Shown here in pieces: positions 1-6,940 of a DNA stretch of 64,000 nt. Position numbers and translations under genes: made by a program. Source of the DNA: Lentilactobacillus buchneri (GTDB taxonomy: Bacteria > Bacillota > Bacilli > Lactobacillales > Lactobacillaceae); the NCBI RefSeq assembly GCF_018314255.1, contig NZ_CP073066.1, forward strand, positions 868,001 to 932,000, given 5' to 3'. Within the stretch, counting starts at the first letter, position 1, and each line of letters begins with the position of its first letter. The notes under the pieces were generated by a model. The model was given only the letters and a program-made list of their open reading frames with translations, was not told where the DNA came from and did no database searches.

Positions 1-2
1 GC

Positions 3-497
3 CAGAACTATGGTGGAATTGGCGCAGTCATCGCGCATGAAATTTCGCACGCATTTGATAACAATGGTTCTCTGTTCGATGAATTAGGTAATTTGAATAA
101 TTGGTGGACGAAAGAGGACCATGAATACTTCTCCAAGCTGGCCGACAAGATGATCAAGGAATTCGATGGCATTCCATTTGCGGGTGGTAAGGTAAATGGG
201 AAGCTGACGGTTTCCGAAAACATCGCCGATGCCGGTGGTCTGAGCTGTGCCAATGAAGCGGCCAAGAATGAGGCCGACTACAACTTGTATGACTTCTTCA
301 TCAACTGGGCTAAAGTATGGCGGATGAAGGCCACGGAACAGTACAAGCAGCTGCTGTTAAATATCGACGTACATGCCCCAGCTGAATTGCGGGCCAATGT
401 TCAAGTGAAGAATTTGGATGATTTCTATACAACTTTTGATGTTAAAGACGGCGATGGAATGTATCTTGAACCTGATAAGAGAGTGAAAATTTGGTAG
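3..497 (+). CDS. pepO: Neutral endopeptidase PepO, C-terminal part (M13 family)
   Basis: This is the 3' part of an M13 (neprilysin-type) zinc metallopeptidase; the 5' part lies outside the window. The frame opens with the zinc motif HEISH, in which the two His bind Zn and the Glu is catalytic. About 50 residues later comes ENIADAGG, which carries the third zinc ligand (Glu) and the conserved Asp. The family ends near a C-terminal Trp, as here (VKIW). PepO cleaves oligopeptides in the cytoplasm of lactic acid bacteria and feeds amino-acid nutrition. A hairpin terminator follows. The family call is secure; which PepO paralogue it is cannot be told. Confidence 0.93.
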   Translation, partial: QNYGGIGAVIAHEISHAFDNNGSLFDELGNLNNWWTKEDHEYFSKLADKMIKEFDGIPFAGGKVNGKLTVSENIADAGGLSCANEAAKNEADYNLYDFFINWAKVWRMKATEQYKQLLLNIDVHAPAELRANVQVKNLDDFYTTFDVKDGDGMYLEPDKRVKIW

Positions 498-548
498 GAA
501 GCAGACCTATTGAAACGCTTTTTATCCAAATAATAATCGAATAAACAC

Positions 549-596
549 AAAATGGCACCTAACCGCAAAAAAAGTTTAGTGCCATTTTTTATTTTT
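549..596 (+). terminator. Rho-independent terminator after pepO
   Basis: The arms AAAATGGCAC and GTGCCATTTTTT pair around an A-rich loop, with one bulged C, and run into a T-rich tract. It ends transcription of the peptidase gene. Confidence 0.8.
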
Positions 597-637
597 ACTA
601 TTTGCTATTAGAAGTGATCAATAACCAGCCAAAAGTA

Positions 638-808
638 GCCTTTGCCGGCCCTTAGGCAAAAAGCACGCTTCTTAGGTTCTTAAGTGCTCCCTTCAGCCTC
701 TCAAATGTGTTCCGACGGGCCTGACCCTAAACCCAGCCCTCAGCCAAAAAACACGTTTATTAGATTCTTAGGTGCTCCCTTCGGCCTTTAAAATACGCTC
801 CGACGGGC
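638..808. repeat. Tandem degenerate 69-bp repeat in the pepO-ROK gap
   Basis: Two diverged direct copies, roughly 640-708 and 737-805, share the order GCCCT, AAAAA.CACG, TTAG.TTCTTA, TGCTCCCTTC, GGCC/AGCC and CTCCGAC/TTCCGAC. On the minus strand each begins GTCGGA, the same block that ends the hairpin units near 13.1-13.6 kb. The gap of about 400 bases to the next gene otherwise holds only the hairpin unit below and the pepO terminator. Confidence 0.65.
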
Positions 809-899
809 CAAAGGCTAACTTCTAAGCGCACTTTAATTAAAGTTCCAAACCCAGGAACTTCAATCAAAGTACCCTTAGAAACCGCATCTCCCGGCCCTC
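785..899 (-). repeat. Dispersed hairpin unit immediately after the ROK gene
   Basis: Read on the minus strand, this starts at the ROK stop codon. It carries an ACTTTGATTGAAGTTCC arm that pairs with GGAACTTTAATTAAAGT around TGGGTTT, and ends in GTCGGAGCGTATTTTAAA. An almost identical unit lies on the plus strand at 13277-13387. One base pair of the inner stem differs between the two copies, and both sides changed (T-A here, C-G there), so pairing is kept. It may act as terminator between the convergent pepO and ROK genes. Confidence 0.7.
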
Positions 900-900
900 G

Positions 901-1866
901 TCACACTCTTATTTTTTGCCCCGCATACACCGCCGCACCGACCATTCCTGCTTCATCGCCCAGCTGCGCCATCTCCAGCTTGCAGGCTTCACGGGCCACC
1001 GGCAGTGAATGATGCGCCAAGGTTTCGCGGGTATATTTGAACAATGGCTCTCCGGCAGCCGAGACACCGCCACCCAGGATTAACGTTTCCGGATTAAACA
1101 AATTAATCACGTTGCCCAAACCAAATCCCAGCAACTCGCCAGTTTCTTTAAAGACTTCAATAGCTGTTGGATCTCCTTTTGCCACCGCTTCCGAGATCAA
1201 TTTGGTGGTCAGTTCCTGCCCTTGTGACATCCATTCGCCAACCAAGCTGGTTTCGCCGTCAGCCAGTTTTTCCTGCATGGTTTTGACGATCCCGCGAGCG
1301 GAAACATACCGTCCCAGACAGCCGGTACTGCCGCAAGCACATGGCCGGCCGTGGCGGTACATGTTCATGTGGCCGATCTCACCGACACTATTGGAAGCGC
1401 CATATAACACTTGGCCGTTAATCAGAACAGCTGCGCCCAGCCCAGTACCAATCGTGACCAGGACAACGTTTCGATGACCTCTTCCGGCCCCGAACGCCAT
1501 TTCGCCGTACAGATTAACTCGGACATCGTTGTCAATGAAGACCGGTTGGCCCAGCTTCTCATGCAGCCACTCGGCGACCGGGACATCCTTCCAGTCGGTA
1601 AAATTCGGTGAAAAAATCGAAATCCCCTTTTCCACATCCATTTGCCCGGGAATGCCAAAGCCGGCAGCCAAAATATCATCTGAGGTAATCTTTTCCTGAG
1701 CCATTAATTGCTGGCAGCACGCCCAGATCCGCTTCAGTACTTCAGTGGGACCGGCCTCTTCATGAGTCGGCTTATGTAATTTTTGGACCGTTTGAAAATC
1801 CTCATCGAACAGTCCGGCCTTAATGTTGGTCCCGCCAAGATCAACACCCAAATAATATTTTGTCAT
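901..1866 (-). CDS. glcK: ROK-family glucokinase
   Basis: This is a sugar kinase of the ROK family, most likely the cytoplasmic ATP-dependent glucokinase. The N-terminus has the phosphate-binding motif DLGGTNIKAG, then a catalytic IDND stretch near residue 105, EIGHM, and the ROK zinc motif CACGSTGCLG near residue 175. The usual Glu after the last Cys of that motif is absent (GR instead of ExY). The length of 321 residues is normal. GAGGTGG lies 5 bases before the ATG; an in-frame GTG nine bases upstream overlaps this ribosome binding site and is less likely. A repeat hairpin begins at its stop codon. A fructokinase or N-acetylmannosamine kinase role is possible but less likely. Confidence 0.85.
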   Translation of the reverse strand: MTKYYLGVDLGGTNIKAGLFDEDFQTVQKLHKPTHEEAGPTEVLKRIWACCQQLMAQEKITSDDILAAGFGIPGQMDVEKGISIFSPNFTDWKDVPVAEWLHEKLGQPVFIDNDVRVNLYGEMAFGAGRGHRNVVLVTIGTGLGAAVLINGQVLYGASNSVGEIGHMNMYRHGRPCACGSTGCLGRYVSARGIVKTMQEKLADGETSLVGEWMSQGQELTTKLISEAVAKGDPTAIEVFKETGELLGFGLGNVINLFNPETLILGGGVSAAGEPLFKYTRETLAHHSLPVAREACKLEMAQLGDEAGMVGAAVYAGQKIRV

Positions 1867-1908
1867 ATCGTCCACCTCACAACAGCGATCAATTCAATCA
1901 AAAAACGC

Positions 1909-2070
1909 TTACTTACTATGATAATAACCGATTAGACTGCATAAAGCTTCCAAAAACATTCCAATCACCATCAGATACATGACGACCATATTCATGCCCA
2001 GATAAAGCAGAATGCCCATCACCAAATACAACAGTACAAAGAACCAACGTAACCAAATATTATTAACCAT
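1909..2070 (-). CDS. Small two-helix membrane protein
   Basis: The 53-residue protein begins MVNNIWLRWFF and consists almost wholly of two hydrophobic segments, about residues 7-25 and 28-45. GGAGGGG sits 7-8 bases before the ATG, which supports this start over longer in-frame ones. It lies about 40 bases upstream of the ROK kinase on the same strand and may be co-transcribed with it. No family is recognised. It could help a transporter or be a stress-related small membrane protein, but the sequence gives no function. Confidence 0.6.
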   Translation of the reverse strand: MVNNIWLRWFFVLLYLVMGILLYLGMNMVVMYLMVIGMFLEALCSLIGYYHSK

Positions 2071-2214
2071 TTCGATCCCCTCCAGATCCATTTTAACTCT
2101 TACATTAGAATCTTTACAATCTGTGAACAAATAATTTGTAAAAACGCGGTTTTAATGTAAACTAATGATTATTAGGATATAATATATGTAAAGAGTAATT
2201 GGAGAGGTGATACC

Positions 2215-2385
2215 ATGAACTTAACAGAATATCTTCATTCGCAGCTCAAGTTTTTAAATGACCAGATGAGTTCCGCTAAGAAAGATAAAGACGAAACGAT
2301 GCAATATCTGGTAGATTCAAAGATTACAGAAGTCAAATTAATCTTGGAAGCCCTCCAAAAGGGAATCATCGATGGAATAAGTTAA
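2215..2385 (+). CDS. Small acidic/amphipathic protein, 56 aa, unknown function
   Basis: A strong GGAGAGGTG ribosome binding site lies just upstream of the ATG, and a TATAAT box sits at 2178-2183. The protein begins MNLTEYLHSQLKFLND, is rich in Lys, Asp and Glu, and looks largely alpha-helical with no membrane segment. A short terminator hairpin follows the stop at once, so this is a complete monocistronic unit despite its size. No family is recognised. Confidence 0.65.
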   Translation: MNLTEYLHSQLKFLNDQMSSAKKDKDETMQYLVDSKITEVKLILEALQKGIIDGIS

Positions 2386-2410
2386 AATGTGGCCGATTGG
2401 CCATTTTTTA
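2384..2410 (+). terminator. Short terminator of the 56-aa gene
   Basis: TGGCC and GGCCA pair across GATT, flanked by AAAAT and a TTTTTT run, and overlap the stop codon of the preceding small gene. Confidence 0.7.
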
Positions 2411-2463
2411 TGTTTTAATAGACTAGTGCGTAATAAAGATTGATTAAAAAAGGAAGTAGAATA

Positions 2464-3258
2464 TTGATTACATTAAAATCACCACGAGAGATTGAGAAGA
2501 TGGCTGAATCAGGTGCTGTTCTGGCCGGCGTTCATAAGGAACTTCGCAAGATGATTAAGCCCGGTTTGGACACATGGGACATTGAGTTGTTTGCCCGCCG
2601 CTATATCAAAGATCACGACGCCTACCCTTCAGAAATGGGCTTTGACGGCTACAAATTTGCGACATGTATTTCCATTAACGATGAAGTCGCTCATGGAATT
2701 CCCCGTAAAGGCTTGAAGTTAAAGAACGGCGACATCCTCAAAGTTGATATGTGTGTCAACAAGGATGGCTTCGAAAGTGATTCTTGCTGGACTTATGCTG
2801 TCGGTGACGTCAGCGATGACATCAAAAAATTAATGGAAGTTACTCGCAAAGGCTTGTACCTTGGCATTGACCAAGCTGTTATTGGTAACCGTCTTGGTGA
2901 CATTGGAAATGCCATTCAAACTTACGTGGAAGACCAAAACCACATGGGCGATGTCCGTGAACTGATTGGCCACGGCATTCAGCCCTCCATTCATGAAGAA
3001 CCCAACGTTCCCGCATATGGTGTCCCAGGCCAAGGCCTTCGTTTGAAGGAAGGTATGACGATCACCATCGAACCGATGGTTAACACCGGTACTTGGGAAA
3101 TTGCCGACCGTTACGACAAGAAGGATGACTGGACATACTACGTTTCAGCCGATGGAACTCCTTCAGCTCAATATGAGCATACCTTGGCCATTACCAAGGA
3201 TGGTCCAAAGATTTTAACTTCCCAGGATCCAGACATTGACGCAAAATATCTGCTTTAA
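2464..3258 (+). CDS. map: Methionine aminopeptidase, type I
   Basis: It removes the N-terminal Met from new proteins. All metal and substrate residues of the pita-bread fold are visible: His77, Asp95, Asp106, His170 (GHGIQ), His177 (SIHEEP), Glu203 (TIEPM) and Glu238 (QYEHT). The chosen start is TTG at 2464, giving MITLKSPREIEKM, because AAAGGAAG lies 7-8 bases before it and the sequence then matches the family N-terminus. An upstream in-frame TTG has no ribosome binding site. The length of 264 residues is typical. It is followed by a terminator and then a repeat-rich gap. Confidence 0.95.
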   Translation: MITLKSPREIEKMAESGAVLAGVHKELRKMIKPGLDTWDIELFARRYIKDHDAYPSEMGFDGYKFATCISINDEVAHGIPRKGLKLKNGDILKVDMCVNKDGFESDSCWTYAVGDVSDDIKKLMEVTRKGLYLGIDQAVIGNRLGDIGNAIQTYVEDQNHMGDVRELIGHGIQPSIHEEPNVPAYGVPGQGLRLKEGMTITIEPMVNTGTWEIADRYDKKDDWTYYVSADGTPSAQYEHTLAITKDGPKILTSQDPDIDAKYLL

Positions 3259-3269
3259 TTTAAATCATC

Positions 3270-3306
3270 AACAAACGGCCGGGACATTTGTTCCGGTCGT
3301 TTGTTT
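3270..3306 (+). terminator. Terminator of map
   Basis: AACAAACG and GGCCGG pair with CCGGTCGTTTGTT around a short loop. Confidence 0.75.
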
Positions 3307-3332
3307 AGATTTGAGAACCGCCCCTCCAAGCG

Positions 3333-3495
3333 GACTCCTAACCGCTTGGATCCGCTCACTTTTACAGGACAGCTCCTCCAAGCAGGAGTCTCCTTGTAAG
3401 CACCTCGCAAGCAAATCCCCAAAAACCGGGAATTTACTTCCGAGGAGACTTACAATCCGACTCCTAACCGCTTGGATCCGCTCACTTTTACAGGA
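3333..3495. repeat. Two perfect 37-bp direct repeats flanking a long hairpin
   Basis: Identical 37-base copies occupy 3333-3369 and 3459-3495, beginning GACTCCTAACCG and ending CTTTTACAGGA. The second copy forms the right arm of the structured element at 3371-3482, so the first looks like a duplicated or deleted remnant of another element. The end of the second copy also supplies part of the ribosome binding site of the next gene. Confidence 0.85.
3371..3482 (-). repeat. GGTTA-loop hairpin element (minus orientation)
   Basis: Read on the minus strand, the left arm has AGC, GGA, TCCAAGC, GGTTA, GGAGTC in that order, and the right arm has GACTCC, T, GCTTGGA, GGA, GCT. The two stems pair perfectly, leaving a GGA/GGA internal loop and a GGTTA loop opposite one T. 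The central part forms a further stem of about 27 bases beginning TTGTAAG. It shares only this architecture, not its stem sequences, with the elements near 13, 17.5 and 21 kb. It lies between map and the PgpA-family gene and is antisense to both. Confidence 0.75.
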
Positions 3496-3507
3496 AGGAA
3501 TGATTAC

Positions 3508-4008
3508 ATGAACAATAAGAACTTTAAATTTCCTGACACTGCTGCCTACGAATTTGTTATTCAAGCACTCAAAGACCGCGGGGTGACCTATGAAGACATC
3601 GCCGAGATGGCCTATAATCTTCAAAAGAAATTTGTCCCCAACATTCAAATGGACGAAGTCAAAAAAGACACCATCGACGTGCTCCACAAACGAGAGGTTC
3701 TCAATAACGCCATGGTCGGCCTGGAGCTGGATCGATTGGCAACTGAAGGCAAAATCAAAGAACCCCTTGAAAGCATCATCATGAATGATTCCGGCGTTTT
3801 TGGCGTTGACGAAGGTATTGCCTTAAACATTGCCAACATCTACGGCACGATTGGAATTACCAATTATGGCTTTGTTGACCGGGAAAAAACTGGCGTCACA
3901 AAAAAATTGGATGAAGCCAAAGACGGCACATCCAATACGTTTATTGATGATATTGTCGGCGCGATTGCCAGTGCGGTCTCAGCGAAGATCGCCCACCGGA
4001 ACAACTAA
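3508..4008 (+). CDS. Phosphatidylglycerophosphatase A family protein (YutG/LtrC-like)
   Basis: The 166-residue protein matches the Gram-positive YutG/LtrC branch of the PgpA family by its order of blocks: RGVTYEDIAEMAYNLQ near the N-terminus, KREVLNNAMVGLELDRLA, DSGVFGVDEGIALNIANIYGTI, TNYGFVDREK and a C-terminal FIDDIVGAIASA. Unlike E. coli PgpA it has little membrane character. Its likely role is dephosphorylation of phosphatidylglycerol phosphate, but this branch is poorly tested. AGGAAGGA lies 8 bases upstream of the ATG, and a longer in-frame start inside the repeat is not credible. Its stop overlaps the convergent glycosylase gene in the tetranucleotide CTAA. Confidence 0.75.
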   Translation: MNNKNFKFPDTAAYEFVIQALKDRGVTYEDIAEMAYNLQKKFVPNIQMDEVKKDTIDVLHKREVLNNAMVGLELDRLATEGKIKEPLESIIMNDSGVFGVDEGIALNIANIYGTIGITNYGFVDREKTGVTKKLDEAKDGTSNTFIDDIVGAIASAVSAKIAHRNN

Positions 4009-4637
4009 CGCCAACCATGTGATTTTTGATCATAATCCCGCTTTTTAATACCGGAAACATAGGGATTGCCCTTAACAAAATACCGCAGTGGCTTGGTCGC
4101 CCAAGTCCCTTGATTCGCAACCCCGATTCGATTAGATTCTTCAATCTGAATGGGGATTTTTTTGTCATCTTGATGAATATTTAACTTGCTGTTACCAAAG
4201 ATTTGCATATTCATATCTTTATCGGCAATCCCAAAGGCTTCCATCAATTTCCCCGGACCATTGGTGAGCTCAACGCCATGCCGGGTACGGTTCTGTTCCA
4301 TAACGGCTAACCCAATTGTTGGCTCAATTGCCCGGATCAAAATCCCCTGGGGGACATCTTTTGCTTGAGCCGCAACATCCAAGAGGTATCGCCCATGAAT
4401 CGAATAGATGTACACTGTTCCCGGAGGCCCGTAAAGCGGTTCGTTGGAAGCTGTCCGCCGGCCCTTAAAAGCATGGGCAGCCGAATCCTTTTGTCCCATA
4501 TAGGCTTCGGTTTCAACAATTCGGCCACCCACCAGACCTTTGGGGGAATCATAGGTTAAAAGCATCCCCAACAATTTCTTGGAGATTTCGTCGGTGGTGC
4601 CGTTAGAATAAAATGGGTCTTGGTCCAAATCAACCAT
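4005..4637 (-). CDS. 3-methyladenine DNA glycosylase (AAG/Mpg family)
   Basis: This base-excision repair enzyme removes alkylated purines. It shows the AAG-family blocks GGRIVETEAYMG, the histidine-containing DSAAHAFKGRRT, YGPPGTVYIY, and LTNGPGKLMEAFGI. The length of about 210 residues is normal. The start is uncertain: the ATG at 4637 lies directly behind AAAGGG, and nearby TTG codons are alternatives. The gene is divergent from the DUF488 gene, with fewer than 30 bases between them, and its 3' end overlaps the PgpA-family gene. Confidence 0.88.
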   Translation of the reverse strand: MVDLDQDPFYSNGTTDEISKKLLGMLLTYDSPKGLVGGRIVETEAYMGQKDSAAHAFKGRRTASNEPLYGPPGTVYIYSIHGRYLLDVAAQAKDVPQGILIRAIEPTIGLAVMEQNRTRHGVELTNGPGKLMEAFGIADKDMNMQIFGNSKLNIHQDDKKIPIQIEESNRIGVANQGTWATKPLRYFVKGNPYVSGIKKRDYDQKSHGWR

Positions 4638-4663
4638 CCCTTTCAACAAATGGAGGTTATCAC

Positions 4664-5032
4664 ATGCAATTAAAATTAGAACGAATTTACGATAAGCCGC
4701 AGGATCTTTCCGGCTACCGAGTCCTCGTCGACCGCCTATGGCCTCGAGGGATTTCCAAAGTCAATGCCAAGCTGGATGAATGGGAAAAAGAAATCGCCCC
4801 ATCCAAAGAGCTGCGCACCTGGTTTTCACATGACCCAGAAAAATTTCCCGATTTTAAGGAAAAATACGTCGCTGAACTTGACGCCAACCCACAGACCAAA
4901 GAATTCCTCAAACTAATTGGTGATCAGCTCAAGAATGGCAATGTGATCCTGCTTTATGGTGCCAAAGATCGTGAGCACAATCAAGCAGTCGTCTTGAAAC
5001 AATACTTAACCGATCACTTAGGCCAGCTTTGA
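4664..5032 (+). CDS. DUF488 family protein
   Basis: The 122-residue protein carries the DUF488 (YeaO-like) signature: RIYDKPQD, YRVLVDRLWPRGISK, LRTWFSHDPEKFPDFKEKY and LLYGAKDREHNQAVVLKQYL. Family members are small soluble proteins of unknown biochemical role; the conserved Arg, His and Asp residues suggest a phosphate- or nucleotide-related site, which is inference. GGAGG lies 7 bases before the ATG. The 3' end overlaps the convergent pgmB-like gene by 19 bases. Confidence 0.85.
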   Translation: MQLKLERIYDKPQDLSGYRVLVDRLWPRGISKVNAKLDEWEKEIAPSKELRTWFSHDPEKFPDFKEKYVAELDANPQTKEFLKLIGDQLKNGNVILLYGAKDREHNQAVVLKQYLTDHLGQL

Positions 5033-5688
5033 CGAATATTGGCCAGGGTCAATTCTTTAGTGGACTCAAAGTTAATATCGGCCATTGTTAGAACTTCCGG
5101 ATCACCAACACCAATTGAGACCACGTTAGCAGCGTTAATCGACTCGACGCCGACAATCCCGTCATCGATGCCAATACATTGATCAACGTTCAGGTGGAGC
5201 ATCTCAGCGGCCTTTAAATACACATCGGGTGCCGGCTTGTTATGCTTGATGTCGGCCAAATTCACAATCAATGGAAAGTAATCTTCCAATTCAAGTTTGT
5301 GGATCTCTTTAGGCGCATTAGCCGAGGCCGAAGCAATAATCATCTGGTAGTGGTTCAACCGGAGCTCAGCTAGAAAGTCGCGAATCCCCGGTAAGATATC
5401 ATCTGGATTCATGATCTCAAGCATTTGCTGATAAATGGCGTTCTTCTTGTCAGCAAGTGCTTCTTTTTGCTGGTCAGAATATTTGCCAACCAACCCGCCG
5501 ACACGTAAAATCTCGTTTAACGAATCGATCCGATCACGGCCCTTGATCGCCTCTTCCAGGTCTTGATTCCACTGCACACCAATCTCTTCGGCAATCTGAC
5601 GCCAAGATTGGCTATGGTACCGCCAGGAATCGGTAATGATGCCGTTGAGATCAAACAACACCCCTTTGATATTAGTAAAATCAGTCAT
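5014..5688 (-). CDS. Beta-phosphoglucomutase-like HAD protein with altered catalytic Asp
   Basis: The fold and motifs are those of beta-phosphoglucomutase, which interconverts glucose 1- and 6-phosphate: a HAD motif I, then GRDRIDSLNEIL in the cap, IASASANAPKE (motif II), HNKPAPDVYLKAA (Lys of motif III) and GIDDGIVGVESINAA (motif IV). Motif I reads FDLNGIITD: the nucleophile Asp13 is present, but the second Asp, the general acid/base of the known enzyme, is Asn15 (codon AAC). The protein is 224 residues. GAAAGGG precedes the ATG by 8 bases. No maltose or trehalose phosphorylase lies nearby, so its substrate is open. Confidence 0.8.
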   Translation of the reverse strand: MTDFTNIKGVLFDLNGIITDSWRYHSQSWRQIAEEIGVQWNQDLEEAIKGRDRIDSLNEILRVGGLVGKYSDQQKEALADKKNAIYQQMLEIMNPDDILPGIRDFLAELRLNHYQMIIASASANAPKEIHKLELEDYFPLIVNLADIKHNKPAPDVYLKAAEMLHLNVDQCIGIDDGIVGVESINAANVVSIGVGDPEVLTMADINFESTKELTLANIRQSWPK

Positions 5689-5707
5689 TTCAAACACCCT
5701 TTCTTAC

Positions 5708-5741
5708 AAAAAAAGACTGAAAACAAGATTGTGTTTTCAGC
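5708..5741 (-). terminator. Terminator of the VOC gene
   Basis: On the minus strand CTGAAAACA pairs with TGTTTTCAG and is followed by a run of seven T. Confidence 0.8.
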
Positions 5742-5758
5742 CCCAGCGGCAGCTTGAA

Positions 5759-6199
5759 TTATTTAACAGCGTTAAAGATCCAAGTGATGCCATACTTGTC
5801 AACAATCTGGCCGTATTTGTTGCCAGAAGTTTTCTTTTCAAAAGTTACGATTACTTTGACTTCTTCTGATTCCACCACTCGCTCGTACAAATCCTGCAAC
5901 GAGGAAAGGGCATCGGAATCATGCAGATCAACTTCAAACATCAGCGAAATCATCGAGGAAATCACCGGCTTACCTAAAAAACTGTCCGCACAAAAAATCT
6001 GCTTGCCTAAAATGTTGAAACTGGCTTGCATCGTAAGGTCGTCGAGATTGACATCGTCATTAAGCGACATGTCTTGCGCCTGCTTTTCAGTTGGGGATTC
6101 ACGTTGAACATCCGTGGCACCAAAAACAGTTTGATAATAATCCAAAGCTTCTTTGGTGTTTTCGAACGTCAAATATGGAATTAAATTAATATTACTCAT
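5759..6199 (-). CDS. VOC/PhnB-like (glyoxalase-fold) protein
   Basis: The 146-residue protein begins SNINLIPYLTFENTKEALDYYQTVFGA, the classic opening of PhnB/YjdN-type members of the vicinal oxygen chelate superfamily, and ends KYGQIVDKYGITWIF. Such proteins are small cytosolic dimers; most in this branch have no known reaction. The gene stands alone, with a terminator behind it, upstream of the pgmB-like gene on the same strand. Confidence 0.85.
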   Translation of the reverse strand: MSNINLIPYLTFENTKEALDYYQTVFGATDVQRESPTEKQAQDMSLNDDVNLDDLTMQASFNILGKQIFCADSFLGKPVISSMISLMFEVDLHDSDALSSLQDLYERVVESEEVKVIVTFEKKTSGNKYGQIVDKYGITWIFNAVK

Positions 6200-6376
6200 T
6201 AGGTCAGCAACCCTTACATTTTAATATTATTCAAAGTTTAGAATACCTTTAAATACAATAGTTGTCAACGTCAACCGTCTGCCAATGCCTATTCTGATAG
6301 GAAATGGCGTCCTTTTTGGTAATAATTTTTGGAAAAGTGATAGACTTAAATTAAACGGATCGGGAGGAACTATTTA

Positions 6377-6940
6377 ATGAAACTTGCAATCACAATTTTT
6401 GTATTAAACGCGTTATACATTTCGATTAATACCTTCAGAACAATGCTGGTTGTGAAAGGCCACCAATTTTTAGCCCCCATCGTGGCCGTCGGCGAAGAGT
6501 TTGTCTACGTGATGGCGTTAGCGATCGCTTTGCAGCATATTGACAGTCCGTTAAACATCGCCGCATATGCGGTTGGGTTCGGTGTTGGTATCTACATTGG
6601 AATTGTCATCGAAGACAAGATCGCCTTGGGGTACGTCAACTTTGAGGTAACCGTCCAGATTGACCCGACAAATCCGATTCATGCCCACAATGAAGAGTTG
6701 GCCGAAAAGTTGCGGAATCTCGGTTACGGTGTTACGGTCAGCCGTGCTGAAGGCCGCTCAGGAGCCCGCCTGGTTCTCAGCATTCTGGCTCCCAGAAAAG
6801 CCGACCGTCGTTTGATGGAACAAATCAAGGAAATCTCACCTGACGCTTTCGTCATGGTTCAAGAACCGGTTCAATTATCCGGTGGCTTCTGGAGTAAAGA
6901 AGTTGACCGGCGTTATCATTCAACCAATCATATGCACTAA
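6377..6940 (+). CDS. UPF0316 membrane protein (DUF5698/DUF2179)
   Basis: The first 80 residues form about three membrane helices (FVLNALYISINTF, APIVAVGEEFVYVMALAIAL, AAYAVGFGVGIYIGIVIED). The soluble C-terminal half matches DUF2179, a small ligand-binding-type domain (NLGYGVTVSRAEGRSGARLVLSI). This is the UPF0316 (YebE-like) family, whose function is unknown. GGGAGGAAC lies upstream of the ATG. The stop overlaps the convergent RNase HI gene in CTAA. Confidence 0.85.
   Translation: MKLAITIFVLNALYISINTFRTMLVVKGHQFLAPIVAVGEEFVYVMALAIALQHIDSPLNIAAYAVGFGVGIYIGIVIEDKIALGYVNFEVTVQIDPTNPIHAHNEELAEKLRNLGYGVTVSRAEGRSGARLVLSILAPRKADRRLMEQIKEISPDAFVMVQEPVQLSGGFWSKEVDRRYHSTNHMH

Noticed and set aside
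3236..3687. Open frames on both strands through the 3.3-3.5 kb repeat region
   Set aside because: They run through the terminator of map and the direct repeats, have no ribosome binding sites and owe their length to the repeated sequence.
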